Under the pieces are notes generated by a model. That model saw only the letters and a list, made by a program, of their open reading frames with translations. It was not told the origin of the DNA and searched no databases. This document shows, one piece after another, positions 11,075 through 24,132 of a stretch of DNA of 64,000 nt. The position numbers were made by a program, and so were the translations under genes. The DNA is taken from the NCBI RefSeq assembly GCF_000412335.2, contig NZ_KE161030.1, positions 4,146,626-4,210,625 on the forward strand, in the 5' to 3' direction. Origin of the DNA: Cedecea davisae DSM 4568 (GTDB lineage: Bacteria; Pseudomonadota; Gammaproteobacteria; Enterobacterales; Enterobacteriaceae). How positions within the stretch are numbered: the first letter of the stretch is position 1; each line of letters begins with the position of its first letter.

Positions 11075-11100
11075 AAAACCCCGGGGCTGGCCCGGGGTTT
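11075..11100 (-). terminator. Intrinsic terminator after ftsH
   Basis: On the minus strand, CCCCGGGCCAGCCCCGGGG is followed by TTTTTG. It lies between ftsH and folP and should partly separate the heat-shock rlmE-ftsH unit from folP-glmM. Confidence 0.85.
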
Positions 11101-11134
11101 ATAGATTACTGCAAAAACATCTGGCGTGAGCGTC

Positions 11135-13072
11135 TTATTTGTCGCCCAACTGCTCTGACATGGTATTGCCCGGGTTTGGCGTACGCGGTTCATCAACCGG
11201 ACGTGGCGCATTCGGGGTGCCGTTGTTGTCAGAATTATTGCTGCCTTTGCTCGCCTCTTCCCAACCTGCTGGCGGACGCACTTCGCGGCGAGCCATCAGA
11301 TCGTCAATCTGCGGAGCATCGATGGTTTCATACTTCATCAACGCGTCTTTCATGGTGTGAAGAATATCCATGTTCTCATTCAGCAACTGGCGAGCACGGG
11401 CGTAGTTACGTTCAATCAGTAACTTCACTTCCTGGTCGATGATACGCGCGGTTTCATCGGACATGTGCTTCGCTTTTGCAACTGAACGGCCCAGGAATAC
11501 TTCGCCCTCTTCTTCCGCATACAGCAGCGGACCAAGTTTGTCGGAGAAGCCCCACTGGGTCACCATGTTACGCGCCAGGTTAGTAGCGACTTTAATATCG
11601 TTCGACGCGCCGGTAGAAACATGCTCTGCGCCGTAGATAATTTCTTCTGCCAGACGGCCACCGTACAGCGTGGAGATCTGGCTTTCCAGTTTCTGACGGC
11701 TGGCGCTGATTGCGTCGCCTTCAGGCAGGAAGAAGGTCACACCCAGCGCACGACCGCGAGGGATAATGGTCACTTTATGTACGGGATCATGCTCCGGCAC
11801 CAGGCGACCAATAATCGCGTGGCCCGCTTCGTGATAAGCGGTGGATTCTTTCTGCGCTTCCGTCATCACCATGGAGCGACGTTCCGCACCCATCATGATT
11901 TTGTCTTTCGCTTTCTCGAACTCAACCATCGAGACCACACGCTTGTTGCCACGAGCGGCAAACAGCGCGGCTTCGTTCACCAGGTTAGCCAAATCGGCGC
12001 CTGAGAAGCCAGGTGTACCACGAGCAATGATTGCAGCATCGATATCCGGCGCTAAAGGAACGCGACGCATATGAACTTTCAGGATCTGCTCACGACCGCG
12101 AACATCAGGCAGCCCAACCACGACCTGGCGGTCGAAACGGCCTGGACGCAGCAGTGCCGGGTCAAGTACGTCCGGACGGTTAGTCGCAGCAATAACGATG
12201 ATACCTTCGTTGCCTTCAAAGCCATCCATCTCAACCAGCATCTGGTTCAGGGTTTGCTCACGTTCATCGTGACCACCGCCCAAACCGGCACCACGTTGAC
12301 GGCCAACGGCATCGATTTCATCGATAAAGATAATACAAGGCGCAGCCTTCTTGGCCTGTTCGAACATGTCACGTACGCGGGATGCGCCTACGCCGACGAA
12401 CATTTCCACGAAGTCAGAACCAGAGATAGTGAAGAACGGAACCTTAGCTTCACCGGCTATAGCCTTAGCCAGCAGCGTTTTACCGGTACCCGGAGGGCCA
12501 ACCATCAGCACGCCTTTCGGGATTTTACCGCCAAGTTTCTGGAAACGGCTCGGCTCACGCAGGTATTCAACCAGCTCGGCCACCTCTTCTTTCGCTTCGT
12601 CGCAACCGGCAACGTCAGCAAAGGTGGTTTTGATTTGGTCTTCCGTTAGCATGCGCGCCTTGCTCTTACCGAACGACATGGCACCTTTGCCACCGCCGCC
12701 CTGCATTTGGCGCATAAAGAAGATCCAGACCCCAATCAGCAGCAGCATTGGGAACCAGGAAATGAAGATAGAAGCCAGCAGGCTCGGCTCTTCAGGCGGT
12801 TCACCCACAACTTTCACATTCTTGGTAATCAGACTATCAAGCAGCTTGGGATCATTAACGGGGATGTAAGTCGTGTATCGGTTACTATCTTTCTTGGTAA
12901 CGTTGATTTCACGTCCGTTGATGCGCGCTTCGCGAACCTGGTCCTGATTAACTTCAGACAGGAAAGTGGAGTAGTCCACCCTACGGCCATTTGACTCGCT
13001 GGGCCCAAAGCTCTGGAATACTGACATCAGCACAACGGCAATGACCAGCCAGAGTATTAGGTTTTTCGCCAT
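11135..13072 (-). CDS. ftsH: ATP-dependent zinc metalloprotease FtsH
   Basis: FtsH is the membrane-bound AAA+ protease that degrades sigma-32, LpxC, SecY and misassembled membrane proteins. The 645-residue form starts MAKNLILWL. It has a membrane span at 5-22, a periplasmic domain, a second span at about 99-120, Walker A GPPGTGKT (192-199), Walker B IIFIDEID, the SRH region, and zinc motif HEAGH (414-418). It ends [13 protein letters not shown] three codons earlier (MSDM) is an alternative start. It follows rlmE in a heat-shock operon. Confidence 0.98.
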   Translation of the reverse strand: MAKNLILWLVIAVVLMSVFQSFGPSESNGRRVDYSTFLSEVNQDQVREARINGREINVTKKDSNRYTTYIPVNDPKLLDSLITKNVKVVGEPPEEPSLLASIFISWFPMLLLIGVWIFFMRQMQGGGGKGAMSFGKSKARMLTEDQIKTTFADVAGCDEAKEEVAELVEYLREPSRFQKLGGKIPKGVLMVGPPGTGKTLLAKAIAGEAKVPFFTISGSDFVEMFVGVGASRVRDMFEQAKKAAPCIIFIDEIDAVGRQRGAGLGGGHDEREQTLNQMLVEMDGFEGNEGIIVIAATNRPDVLDPALLRPGRFDRQVVVGLPDVRGREQILKVHMRRVPLAPDIDAAIIARGTPGFSGADLANLVNEAALFAARGNKRVVSMVEFEKAKDKIMMGAERRSMVMTEAQKESTAYHEAGHAIIGRLVPEHDPVHKVTIIPRGRALGVTFFLPEGDAISASRQKLESQISTLYGGRLAEEIIYGAEHVSTGASNDIKVATNLARNMVTQWGFSDKLGPLLYAEEEGEVFLGRSVAKAKHMSDETARIIDQEVKLLIERNYARARQLLNENMDILHTMKDALMKYETIDAPQIDDLMARREVRPPAGWEEASKGSNNSDNNGTPNAPRPVDEPRTPNPGNTMSEQLGDK

Positions 13073-13128
13073 GTCACTCAAGGGATTAACCTCATATTAC
13101 AACTGTGTTAACAAACAGCGTCAGGGTA

Positions 13129-13758
13129 CTATAGTTTGCGCCCGGTCGCTACAATGTACACTTCACGTGAGCGGGCACGAGAAGAGTCCGGCTTACGAAC
13201 TTTAACCGTCGTAAACAGGGAGCGAATTTCCCGCAGGTATTCATCGAAGCCTTCGCCCTGAAACACTTTCACTACAAAACTACCGCCCGGCGCCAGCACG
13301 TCCCGGCACATTTCAAGTGCCAGTTCCACCAGATACATAGCGCGCGGAATATCGACTGCCGGTGTCCCGCTCATGTTTGGTGCCATATCTGACATGACAA
13401 CCTGAACTTTACTGTCACCAACACGTTCCAGCAGGGCCTTGACGACTAATTCATCACGAAAATCGCCCTGAAGGAAGTCCACACCAACGATAGGATCCAT
13501 TGGTAAAAGATCGCAAGCGATGATTCGCCCCTGATTCCCGATTTGGGTCACGACATACTGTGACCACCCGCCGGGTGCAGCACCAAGATCAACAATAGTC
13601 ATTCCTGGCTTAAAAAGTTTGTCACTTTGCTGTATTTCATCAAGTTTAAACCAGGCACGGGACCGCAACCCCTTTTTCTGTGCCTGTAGAACATATTTAT
13701 CGCTAAAGTGTTCCTGCAGCCAGCGGCTGGAGCTGGCAGAACGCTTTTTACCTGTCAT
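13129..13758 (-). CDS. rlmE: 23S rRNA (uridine-2552-2'-O) methyltransferase
   Basis: RlmE (FtsJ/RrmJ) methylates the ribose of U2552 in the A loop of 23S rRNA, late in 50S assembly. The 209-residue product starts [18 protein letters not shown]. It has the SAM motif [12 protein letters not shown] and the catalytic residues K38, D124 and K164 at the known positions. It heads the rlmE-ftsH operon behind a sigma-32-like promoter and is divergent from yhbY. Confidence 0.98.
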   Translation of the reverse strand: MTGKKRSASSSRWLQEHFSDKYVLQAQKKGLRSRAWFKLDEIQQSDKLFKPGMTIVDLGAAPGGWSQYVVTQIGNQGRIIACDLLPMDPIVGVDFLQGDFRDELVVKALLERVGDSKVQVVMSDMAPNMSGTPAVDIPRAMYLVELALEMCRDVLAPGGSFVVKVFQGEGFDEYLREIRSLFTTVKVRKPDSSRARSREVYIVATGRKL

Positions 13759-13833
13759 CTCAATTTCCAACTTTGTTCATCGTGAATAGCAGGCTAACTA
13801 ACAATCAGCACAGCCGATTTGGCGATACACTGG

Positions 13834-13861
13834 AGATGGCGGTAGAATGAACCGTTTTCAA
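13834..13861 (-). promoter_or_regulatory. Sigma-32-type heat-shock promoter of rlmE-ftsH
   Basis: On the minus strand, TTGAAA and CGCCATCT are spaced by 14 nt, close to the sigma-32 consensus CTTGAAA / CCCCATNT. It lies about 75 nt upstream of rlmE. E. coli rlmE (ftsJ)-ftsH is a known heat-shock operon. The divergent yhbY start is only 24 nt away. Confidence 0.6.
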
Positions 13862-13884
13862 TCCCAACGTAAGCAAAAAATACG

Positions 13885-14178
13885 ATGAATCTGAGTACTA
13901 AACAAAAACAGCACCTGAAAGGTCTTGCTCATCCGCTCAAGCCGGTAGTTATGCTTGGCAACAATGGTTTGACCGAAGGGGTACTGGCCGAGATTGAACA
14001 AGCGCTTGAGCACCATGAGTTAATCAAGGTGAAGATCGCAACGGAAGATCGCGAAACCAAAACCTTAATTGTGGATGCCATCGTGCGGGAAACCGGCGCC
14101 TGTAACGTACAGGTCATCGGTAAAACGCTGGTGCTCTACCGCCCTTCTAAAGAGCGTAAGATCTCTCTGCCGAAGTAA
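13885..14178 (+). CDS. yhbY: CRM-domain ribosome assembly factor YhbY
   Basis: YhbY is a 97-residue RNA-binding protein with a single CRM domain, associated with pre-50S particles. The sequence starts MNLSTKQKQHLKGLAHPLKPVVMLG and has the GxxG-type loop GNNGLTEGVL that contacts RNA in this fold. It is divergent from rlmE, another late 50S maturation factor, and ends before a shared terminator with greA. Confidence 0.95.
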   Translation: MNLSTKQKQHLKGLAHPLKPVVMLGNNGLTEGVLAEIEQALEHHELIKVKIATEDRETKTLIVDAIVRETGACNVQVIGKTLVLYRPSKERKISLPK

Positions 14179-14216
14179 GCAGTGGTGTGCAAAATGCCAC
14201 GCCCTGTTCGTTGATA

Positions 14217-14238
14217 AAAGGCCGCTATGCGGCCTTTT
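14217..14238. terminator. Bidirectional terminator between yhbY and greA
   Basis: AAAAGGCCGC-TAT-GCGGCCTTTTT forms a short perfect stem with A and T runs on either side. It fits the convergent ends of yhbY (+) and greA (-). Confidence 0.85.
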
Positions 14239-14283
14239 TCTTTTCTTTACAATACGCCAACCCTTGAGTCAGCGTAGTAAAAA

Positions 14284-14760
14284 TTACAAATATTCTACTT
14301 TCAGGATTTCGAATTCTACATCGCCGCCCGGCGTACGAATAACGACAACATCATCGCATTCTTTACCCACCAGACCGCGAGCAATTGGCGAATTCACAGA
14401 AATCAGATTTTGTTTAAAATCAGCCTCATCATCGCCAACAATGCGATAAGTAAGCTCTTCGTCGTTATCCAGGTTCAATACCGTTACGGTAGTACCAAAA
14501 ATCACACGTCCGTTGTTAGGCATTTTTGTGACATCGATCACCTGCGCATTAGACAGCTTGGCTTCGATATCCTGAATGCGACCTTCACAAAAACCCTGCT
14601 GCTCACGCGCAGCATGGTATTCAGCATTTTCTTTAAGATCGCCATGTTCACGAGCATCGGCGATGGCGGCAATGATTTGTGGGCGGCGAACGGACTTCAG
14701 GAAATCCAGCTCTTCGCGTAATTTTTCAGCGCCACGTAAGGTCATCGGAATAGGTTGCAT
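14284..14760 (-). CDS. greA: Transcript cleavage factor GreA
   Basis: GreA rescues backtracked RNA polymerase by stimulating cleavage of the nascent RNA 3' end. The 158-residue product has the N-terminal coiled coil with acidic tip residues in [23 protein letters not shown], and the C-terminal FKBP-like domain ending FEILKVEYL. It is divergent from dacB. Its leader contains a terminator-like hairpin that would give a short leader RNA. Confidence 0.98.
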   Translation of the reverse strand: MQPIPMTLRGAEKLREELDFLKSVRRPQIIAAIADAREHGDLKENAEYHAAREQQGFCEGRIQDIEAKLSNAQVIDVTKMPNNGRVIFGTTVTVLNLDNDEELTYRIVGDDEADFKQNLISVNSPIARGLVGKECDDVVVIRTPGGDVEFEILKVEYL

Positions 14761-14856
14761 TTGTTATACCTCTTAAAATCAGTCCTGTGCAGCGCGGTAA
14801 ATGGGCCACGCTGGCTTAAGAGCATAGCCGGAGCGACGCAATGCACCCCGGCAACA

Positions 14857-14912
14857 AATAAAAGAAAACCGACCCGGAATCATAGCCCCAGGTCAGTAAC
14901 AGTTTTCAAATT
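14857..14912 (-). ncRNA. greA leader RNA with terminator (GraL-like)
   Basis: On the minus strand, the stem GACCTGG/CCGGGTC is followed by the U-rich tract GGTTTTCTTTTATT, about 100 nt upstream of the greA ATG. Upstream of it is a TAAAAT -10-like box. E. coli greA has such a leader that yields the short RNA GraL. The 5' end is an estimate. Confidence 0.45.
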
Positions 14913-15014
14913 GACCGACATTTTACCCTGGAGTTCCGTAAGGGTCATCGTTTACTTTGCACCGCGATGCACCGTAGTATGACGGTCACGTTTCCAGGCC
15001 GTTACCGCGAGATT

Positions 15015-16448
15015 ATGCGATTTTTGAGATTTGTCATTGGGTTGACCGCTGCTGTAGCCATTAATGCTCAGGCTGCGAATGTAGAAGAGTATACCTCCCA
15101 GTTGCCTGACGGGGCGAACCTCGCGCTGATGGTGCAAAAAGTTGGGGCCAGCAGCCCATTTATTGATTACCACAGCCAGCAGATGGCTCTCCCGGCGAGT
15201 ACCCAAAAGGTCATTACCGCCCTTGCAGCGCTGTTACAGCTGGGGCCGGACTTCCGTTTTACCACTACGCTGGAAAGCCGCGCGCAGGTTGATAACGGCG
15301 TGCTGGAAGGCGATCTTATTGCCCGATTTGGCGGCGATCCTACGCTTAAGCGTCAGGATATTCGTAATATGGTCGCCGAACTCAAGAAAGCTGGCGTACA
15401 GCAAATTAAAGGCAATGTGCTGGTCGACACCTCGGTCTTTGCCAGCCACGACAAAGCGCCAGGCTGGCCGTGGAACGACCTGACCCAGTGCTTCAGCGCC
15501 CCACCTGCCGCGGCTATCGTTGACCGTAACTGCTTCTCGATTTCGCTCTACAGCGCCCCGAAAGCCGACGATTTGGCCTTTATTCGTATCGCCTCTTACT
15601 ATCCGGTTGTAATGTTCAGCCAGGTCAGAACGCTGGCAAAAGGTTCCCCTGATGCCCAATACTGCGAGCTGGATGTGGTTCCCGGCGATCTGAACCGCTA
15701 TACCCTCACCGGCTGCCTGACTCAGCGAGCCGATCCGTTGCCGCTGGCCTTTGCCATTCAGGACGGGGCGAGCTATGCCGGAGCTATTATTAAAGATGAG
15801 TTGAAGCAGGCAGGAATTAGCTATAGCGGCACGCTTTTACGCCAGACCCAGCCCAACACGCCGGGAACGGTTATCGCCAGCAAACAGTCAGCCCCGCTGC
15901 ACGACCTGCTAAAAATCATGCTTAAGAAATCCGATAACATGATTGCCGATACCGTGTTCCGTACCATCGGCCATAACCGGCTTGGCGTACCGGGCACCTG
16001 GCGAGCAGGCTCCGATGCCGTACGCCAGATCCTGCGTCAAAAGGCGGGCGTGGATTTGGGCAACAGCATTGTCGTGGATGGCTCAGGCCTCTCGCGCCAC
16101 AACCTTATTTCTCCGGCAACCATGATGCAGGTCCTGCAATACATCGCCCAAAACGATAATCAGCTAAACTTTATCTCTATGCTGCCGCTCGCCGGATACG
16201 ACGGATCGCTGCAATATCGTGCGGGCCTGCATCAGGCGGGCGTTGACGGAAAAGTTTCGGCGAAAACGGGTTCGCTGCAGGGCGTTTATAACCTGGCTGG
16301 CTTTATTACCACCGCCAGCGGGCAGCGTATGGCCTTCGTGCAATATCTGTCAGGCTACGCTGTTGAGCCAGCCGATCAGCGCAATCGCCGGATCCCATTG
16401 GTGCGTTTTGAAAGCCGCCTCTACAAGGACATCTACCAGAATAACTAA
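15015..16448 (+). CDS. dacB: Serine-type D-Ala-D-Ala carboxypeptidase/endopeptidase PBP4
   Basis: PBP4 trims D-alanine and cuts peptide cross-links in peptidoglycan in the periplasm. The 477-residue product has a signal peptide (MRFLRFVIGLTAAVAINAQA, cleaved before ANVEEY). The active-site SxxK is in ALPASTQKVITAL, the SxN is in KKSDNMIADT, and the KTG is in SAKTGSLQG. This is the peptidase S13 family. The frame is open 16 codons upstream, but this ATG directly precedes the signal peptide. The stop is two bases from the response regulator gene that follows, so all three genes are probably one transcript. Confidence 0.97.
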   Translation: MRFLRFVIGLTAAVAINAQAANVEEYTSQLPDGANLALMVQKVGASSPFIDYHSQQMALPASTQKVITALAALLQLGPDFRFTTTLESRAQVDNGVLEGDLIARFGGDPTLKRQDIRNMVAELKKAGVQQIKGNVLVDTSVFASHDKAPGWPWNDLTQCFSAPPAAAIVDRNCFSISLYSAPKADDLAFIRIASYYPVVMFSQVRTLAKGSPDAQYCELDVVPGDLNRYTLTGCLTQRADPLPLAFAIQDGASYAGAIIKDELKQAGISYSGTLLRQTQPNTPGTVIASKQSAPLHDLLKIMLKKSDNMIADTVFRTIGHNRLGVPGTWRAGSDAVRQILRQKAGVDLGNSIVVDGSGLSRHNLISPATMMQVLQYIAQNDNQLNFISMLPLAGYDGSLQYRAGLHQAGVDGKVSAKTGSLQGVYNLAGFITTASGQRMAFVQYLSGYAVEPADQRNRRIPLVRFESRLYKDIYQNN

Positions 16449-16450
16449 CC

Positions 16451-17113
16451 ATGAAACTGCTTATTGTTGAAGACGATTTACTGTTACAGGAAGGTCTGGC
16501 GCTGGCATTAGGCGGTGAAGGTTATGCTCTGGACTGCGCCGCTACGGCCGCGCAGGCGGATGCTCTGCTGCAAAGCGGCGAGTACAGCCTGATAATCCTC
16601 GATTTAGGCCTGCCGGATAAAGACGGGGCGACGCTATTAAGCCAGTGGCGTCGCCGTGGGGTTAAAAATCCGGTGCTGATCCTGACGGCTCGCGACGCGC
16701 TGGAAGACCGTGTTAACGGCCTGGACTCCGGTGCCGACGATTATCTTGTAAAACCCTTCGCTCTCGCCGAGCTTCAGGCACGCGCTCGCGCCCTGATCCG
16801 CCGTTATCAGGGCCATAGCGATAATCTGCTGCAACAAGATGACCTGACGCTCAACCTGCAAACTCAGCAGGTCCTGCTGGCCAGTACGCCGGTCGAAATC
16901 ACGCCTAAAGAGTTTGCCCTGCTCACCAGATTAATGATGCGTATCGGCCAGACCGTCCACCGCGAAACGCTCCAGCAGGATATCTATAGCTGGCAGGACG
17001 ATCCCGGCTCCAATACGCTCGAAGTACATATTCATAACCTGCGCCGCAAACTGGGCAAAGACCGGATAAAAACGGTGCGCGGCGTTGGCTACCGCCTGGA
17101 AAGCCGCTCATGA
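16451..17113 (+). CDS. OmpR/PhoB-family response regulator, PmrA (BasR)-like
   Basis: The 220-residue product has a receiver domain with acidic pocket E7/D8/D9, phosphorylation site D51 (ILDLGLPD), T/S in ILTARD and K in LVKPF. It also has a winged-helix DNA-binding domain ending EVHIHNLRRKLGKDRIKTVRGVGYRL. The closest remembered match is BasR/PmrA, which activates lipid A and LPS modification genes. It starts two bases after the dacB stop and overlaps the kinase gene by four bases. E. coli K-12 has its basRS elsewhere (next to eptA), so this locus differs. QseB is the other plausible relative. Confidence 0.85.
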   Translation: MKLLIVEDDLLLQEGLALALGGEGYALDCAATAAQADALLQSGEYSLIILDLGLPDKDGATLLSQWRRRGVKNPVLILTARDALEDRVNGLDSGADDYLVKPFALAELQARARALIRRYQGHSDNLLQQDDLTLNLQTQQVLLASTPVEITPKEFALLTRLMMRIGQTVHRETLQQDIYSWQDDPGSNTLEVHIHNLRRKLGKDRIKTVRGVGYRLESRS

Positions 17114-18165
17114 ACAGCATGCGTCGGCGTTTGATGATCCTGCTGGCGCTGATCCTCTTATTCTTCCAGCTGGTTAGCGTGGTATGGCTGTGGCATGAAA
17201 GCCGCGAGCAGATTGGCTTTTTGGTTAACGAAACGCTGTCTGCCAGAGCCAGAAACCAGCATGTGGAAAAAGAGATCCGCGAGGCAATTGCTTCCCTGCT
17301 GGTCCCTTCGCTGGTGATGGTTGCCTTTACGCTGTTTTTCTCCTTCTGGGCCATCACCTGGATAACCCGCCCGCTCAGCCAGCTACGTTCAAGCCTGGCC
17401 AACCGCTCGGCGGACAATCTCTCCCCGCTGCCGATGTTTTCTGACATGGACGAGATGGTCGCAGTCACCAACTCGTTGAACCAGCTTCTTGGCCGCCTTG
17501 ACCATACCATTCAGCAGGAACGCCTGTTCACCGCCGATGCCGCACACGAGCTGAGAACGCCGCTGGCGGGCCTCAGGCTGCATCTGGAATTAATGGCGAA
17601 CAAGGGGGTGGAACAGGCGCCCATGCTGCTTGAGCGTATTGATTTGCTGATGCACACCATCGAGCAGCTTCTGATGCTGTCGCGAGCCGGGCAGGCGCTG
17701 GCAAGCGGGCACTACAACACGCTGGCCTGGACCCGCGATATCATCGCTCCGCTGAAGATGGAGATGGAAGAGCTGGCTGCCCCGCGCGGGCAAACATTCG
17801 TCTGGCCAGCGGACTCAAACCTGACGGTGGAGGGCGACGCAGTACTGCTACGTTTAATGCTGCGTAATCTGCTGGAAAACGCCTCACGCTATAGCCCGGA
17901 AGGCGGCACGATCGGCATTCTATTGGAACAAAGGGAGAGTGGAACGGCGCTGGCCGTTGCAGACTGTGGCCCCGGTATCGACGAAGAACATCGTCAGCGT
18001 ATCACCGAACCTTTCCAGCGTATGGACAGACGCTATGGCGGAAGCGGTATGGGCCTTAACATCGTACTGCGTATTGTACAGCTGCACCATGGCCGCCTGG
18101 CGCTGGATAACCGACCTGAAGGCGGGCTGATAGCCAGTTGCTGGTTGCCCGCCAGCATCCAATAA
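17110..18165 (+). CDS. Sensor histidine kinase, PmrB (BasS)-like
   Basis: The 351-residue inner-membrane kinase has membrane spans at about 8-27 and 63-84 enclosing a short periplasmic loop. That loop holds two ExxE motifs, ESRE (30-33) and EIRE (55-58); in Salmonella PmrB such motifs bind Fe3+. HAMP follows, then the H box FTADAAHELRTPLAG with H146, the N box LLRNLLENASRYSP, and the G boxes DCGPGID and GGSGMGLNIV. WLWHESREQI and EIREAIASL are near-identical to BasS. The family senses iron, mild acid or aluminium and controls polymyxin resistance; that role is inferred here. Confidence 0.85.
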   Translation: MNSMRRRLMILLALILLFFQLVSVVWLWHESREQIGFLVNETLSARARNQHVEKEIREAIASLLVPSLVMVAFTLFFSFWAITWITRPLSQLRSSLANRSADNLSPLPMFSDMDEMVAVTNSLNQLLGRLDHTIQQERLFTADAAHELRTPLAGLRLHLELMANKGVEQAPMLLERIDLLMHTIEQLLMLSRAGQALASGHYNTLAWTRDIIAPLKMEMEELAAPRGQTFVWPADSNLTVEGDAVLLRLMLRNLLENASRYSPEGGTIGILLEQRESGTALAVADCGPGIDEEHRQRITEPFQRMDRRYGGSGMGLNIVLRIVQLHHGRLALDNRPEGGLIASCWLPASIQ

Positions 18166-18190
18166 AAAAGGGCCGGATATTCCGGCCCCT
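18164..18190 (-). terminator. obgE terminator (convergent with the sensor kinase gene)
   Basis: On the minus strand, GGGGCCGGAATATCCGGCCC is followed by six T and an A/T run. On the plus strand the tail after the stem is weaker (CTTAAGATTTT), so it mainly serves obgE. Confidence 0.8.
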
Positions 18191-18204
18191 TAAGATTTTG
18201 ATGC

Positions 18205-20359
<2,155 letters not shown>

Positions 20360-20398
20360 GCTCCGTGTCCCTGTATTCATTTACCAGGCGTACAATGT

Positions 20399-20429
20399 AA
20401 AAAGCCCCGCAACACGTTGCGGGGCTTTC
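20399..20429 (-). terminator. Terminator after rpmA
   Basis: On the minus strand, AAAGCCCCGCAACGTGTTGCGGGGC is followed by TTTTTT. It separates the highly expressed rplU-rpmA from yhbE-obgE. Confidence 0.9.
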
Positions 20430-20451
20430 ATCCGTTACCGGACCGAAAAAC

Positions 20452-20709
<258 letters not shown>

Positions 20710-20728
20710 TTAATCTACTCCTCAGGTC

Positions 20729-21097
<369 letters not shown>

Positions 21098-21113
21098 TCA
21101 CAATAGGGCGCGA

Positions 21114-21142
21114 ATATTACGCAAATCGTGAGGCTTTGACAA
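21114..21142 (-). promoter_or_regulatory. Strong sigma-70 promoter of rplU-rpmA
   Basis: On the minus strand, TTGTCA and TAATAT are spaced by 17 nt, followed by a leader of about 65 nt to the rplU ATG. The box quality suits a ribosomal protein operon. It is divergent from ispB. Confidence 0.8.
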
Positions 21143-21300
21143 GCCCGTTCGTCAATTAGCGTAGAAAAAAAACGCAACCGCACACACACCGTTTATCTGC
21201 CTCGTTTTTTCAGTACAATCTGTACTACAGTATCGAACCTCAACCCTCTCGTTATGCCATATGGATATGGAATAAACAGGACGAAAGCCAGACTTTTGCG

Positions 21301-22272
21301 ATGAATTTAGAAAAAATTAATGAGTTAACCGCGCAAGATATGGCGGGTGTCAATGCGACAATCCTGGAACAACTGAATTCGGACGTCCAGCTTATCAACC
21401 AGCTGGGCTACTACATCGTCAGCGGTGGTGGTAAACGTATTCGTCCTATGATTGCCGTGCTCGCCGCACGCGCGCTTGCCTATGAAGGCCAGGCGCACGT
21501 CAGGATTGCAGCCCTTATAGAATTCATACATACCGCTACGCTGCTTCATGACGACGTAGTGGACGAATCGGACATGCGGCGCGGTAAGGCCACGGCAAAT
21601 GCCGCCTTTGGCAACGCTGCCAGCGTGCTGGTCGGTGATTTTATTTATACCCGCGCCTTCCAGATGATGACCAGTCTCGGTTCGCTGAAGGTTCTGGAAG
21701 TGATGTCTGAGGCCGTTAACGTCATAGCTGAAGGCGAAGTGCTTCAGTTGATGAACTGTAACGATCCTGATATCACCGAAGAGAGCTACATGCGGGTCAT
21801 CTACAGTAAAACCGCACGGCTGTTCGAAGCTGCCGCTCAGTGCTCAGGTATTCTTGCCGGTGCGACGGAAGCTCAGGAGAAAGCCCTACAGGATTACGGT
21901 CGTTATCTGGGCACGGCTTTCCAGTTAATTGACGACCTGCTGGATTACAGCGCGGACGGTGAGACGCTGGGTAAGAACGTAGGTGACGACCTGAATGAGG
22001 GTAAGCCTACTCTGCCGCTGCTGCACGCGATGCGTAACGGTACGCCGGAGCAGACCCTGATGATTCGCGGTGCAATTGAACAGGGGAACGGCCGTCATCT
22101 TCTGCAGCCGGTGCTGGAGGCAATGGCTTCCTGTGGCTCGCTGGAATGGACGCGTCAGCGGGCTGAAGAAGAAGCGGACAAGGCCATTAGCGCACTTTCC
22201 GTTCTTGCTGACAGCCCTTATCGCGAAGCGCTTATCTCTCTGGCTCACATGTCAGTTCAGCGCGATCGCTAG
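21301..22272 (+). CDS. ispB: Octaprenyl diphosphate synthase
   Basis: IspB extends farnesyl diphosphate with IPP to make the C40 side chain of ubiquinone and menaquinone. The 323-residue trans-prenyltransferase has the first aspartate-rich motif LLHDDVVDESD (D84, D85, D88), the second LIDDLLDYSAD, and GGGKRIRP near residue 42. It is essential in E. coli. It is divergent from rplU and followed by sfsB. Confidence 0.98.
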   Translation: MNLEKINELTAQDMAGVNATILEQLNSDVQLINQLGYYIVSGGGKRIRPMIAVLAARALAYEGQAHVRIAALIEFIHTATLLHDDVVDESDMRRGKATANAAFGNAASVLVGDFIYTRAFQMMTSLGSLKVLEVMSEAVNVIAEGEVLQLMNCNDPDITEESYMRVIYSKTARLFEAAAQCSGILAGATEAQEKALQDYGRYLGTAFQLIDDLLDYSADGETLGKNVGDDLNEGKPTLPLLHAMRNGTPEQTLMIRGAIEQGNGRHLLQPVLEAMASCGSLEWTRQRAEEEADKAISALSVLADSPYREALISLAHMSVQRDR

Positions 22273-22506
22273 CCTTTCTGAGCGCGTCGGCAGGCGCGCC
22301 AAAAAACTCCAATAAATTATTTTTTCTTTCTAAAAAACGCCATCTATCGCTAAATATCTCATTAAAATCCCTCCCTTTTGTGTGATTAAACACATATTTA
22401 GTTATTTCCAATAGTTACTGGAACCATTTGGAAACTTTTATGATATAACCTTGCCTTGCCATCGTTCAGCTCAGAGCTGAACTTATAAGATCTACAGGGA
22501 GAGATT

Positions 22507-22770
22507 ATGGAAAATAAATATGTGGACTGGCATCCGGCGGATATTATTGCCGGGCTACGAAAAAAGGGAACCTCGCTGGCCGCGCTGTCTCGTCAGGCAG
22601 GTTTAAGCTCATCAACGCTTGCCAATGCCCTGTCCCGTCCTTGGCCTAAAGGAGAGCTGATTATCGCTCAGGGACTTGGCGTTGAGCCGCAGGTAATCTG
22701 GCCTTCGCGTTATCACGATCCGTTTACCCATGAGTTTATCGATAGAGCCAGTAGAATTCGTCAGCCATAA
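22507..22770 (+). CDS. sfsB: Ner-like DNA-binding regulator SfsB (Nlp)
   Basis: SfsB is a small helix-turn-helix protein related to phage Mu Ner; in E. coli it affects maltose gene expression. The 87-residue product reads MENKYVDWHPADIIAGLRKKGTSLAALSRQAGLSSSTLANALSRPWPKGE, with the HTH at about 24-45. It is slightly shorter at the C terminus than the E. coli protein (92). GGGAGAG lies before the ATG. A perfect 8-bp inverted repeat lies 25 nt upstream. Confidence 0.92.
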   Translation: MENKYVDWHPADIIAGLRKKGTSLAALSRQAGLSSSTLANALSRPWPKGELIIAQGLGVEPQVIWPSRYHDPFTHEFIDRASRIRQP

Positions 22771-22795
22771 AAAAACCGGGGCAAGCCCCGGTTTT
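22767..22795. terminator. Bidirectional terminator between sfsB and murA
   Basis: A run of A, then ACCGGGGC-AA-GCCCCGGT and TTTT, just after the sfsB stop. It serves the convergent sfsB and murA genes. Confidence 0.88.
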
Positions 22796-22816
22796 CTACG
22801 CTTCAGGCAAAAGGAA

Positions 22817-24100
<1,284 letters not shown>

Positions 24101-24132
24101 TCAAACCGTTACCATCAGCCCGGGCCGATGGC

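Noticed and set aside
11026-11442. 138-codon plus-strand ORF over the folP-ftsH junction
   Set aside because: It crosses the ftsH terminator and the ends of two conserved minus-strand genes; no family features.
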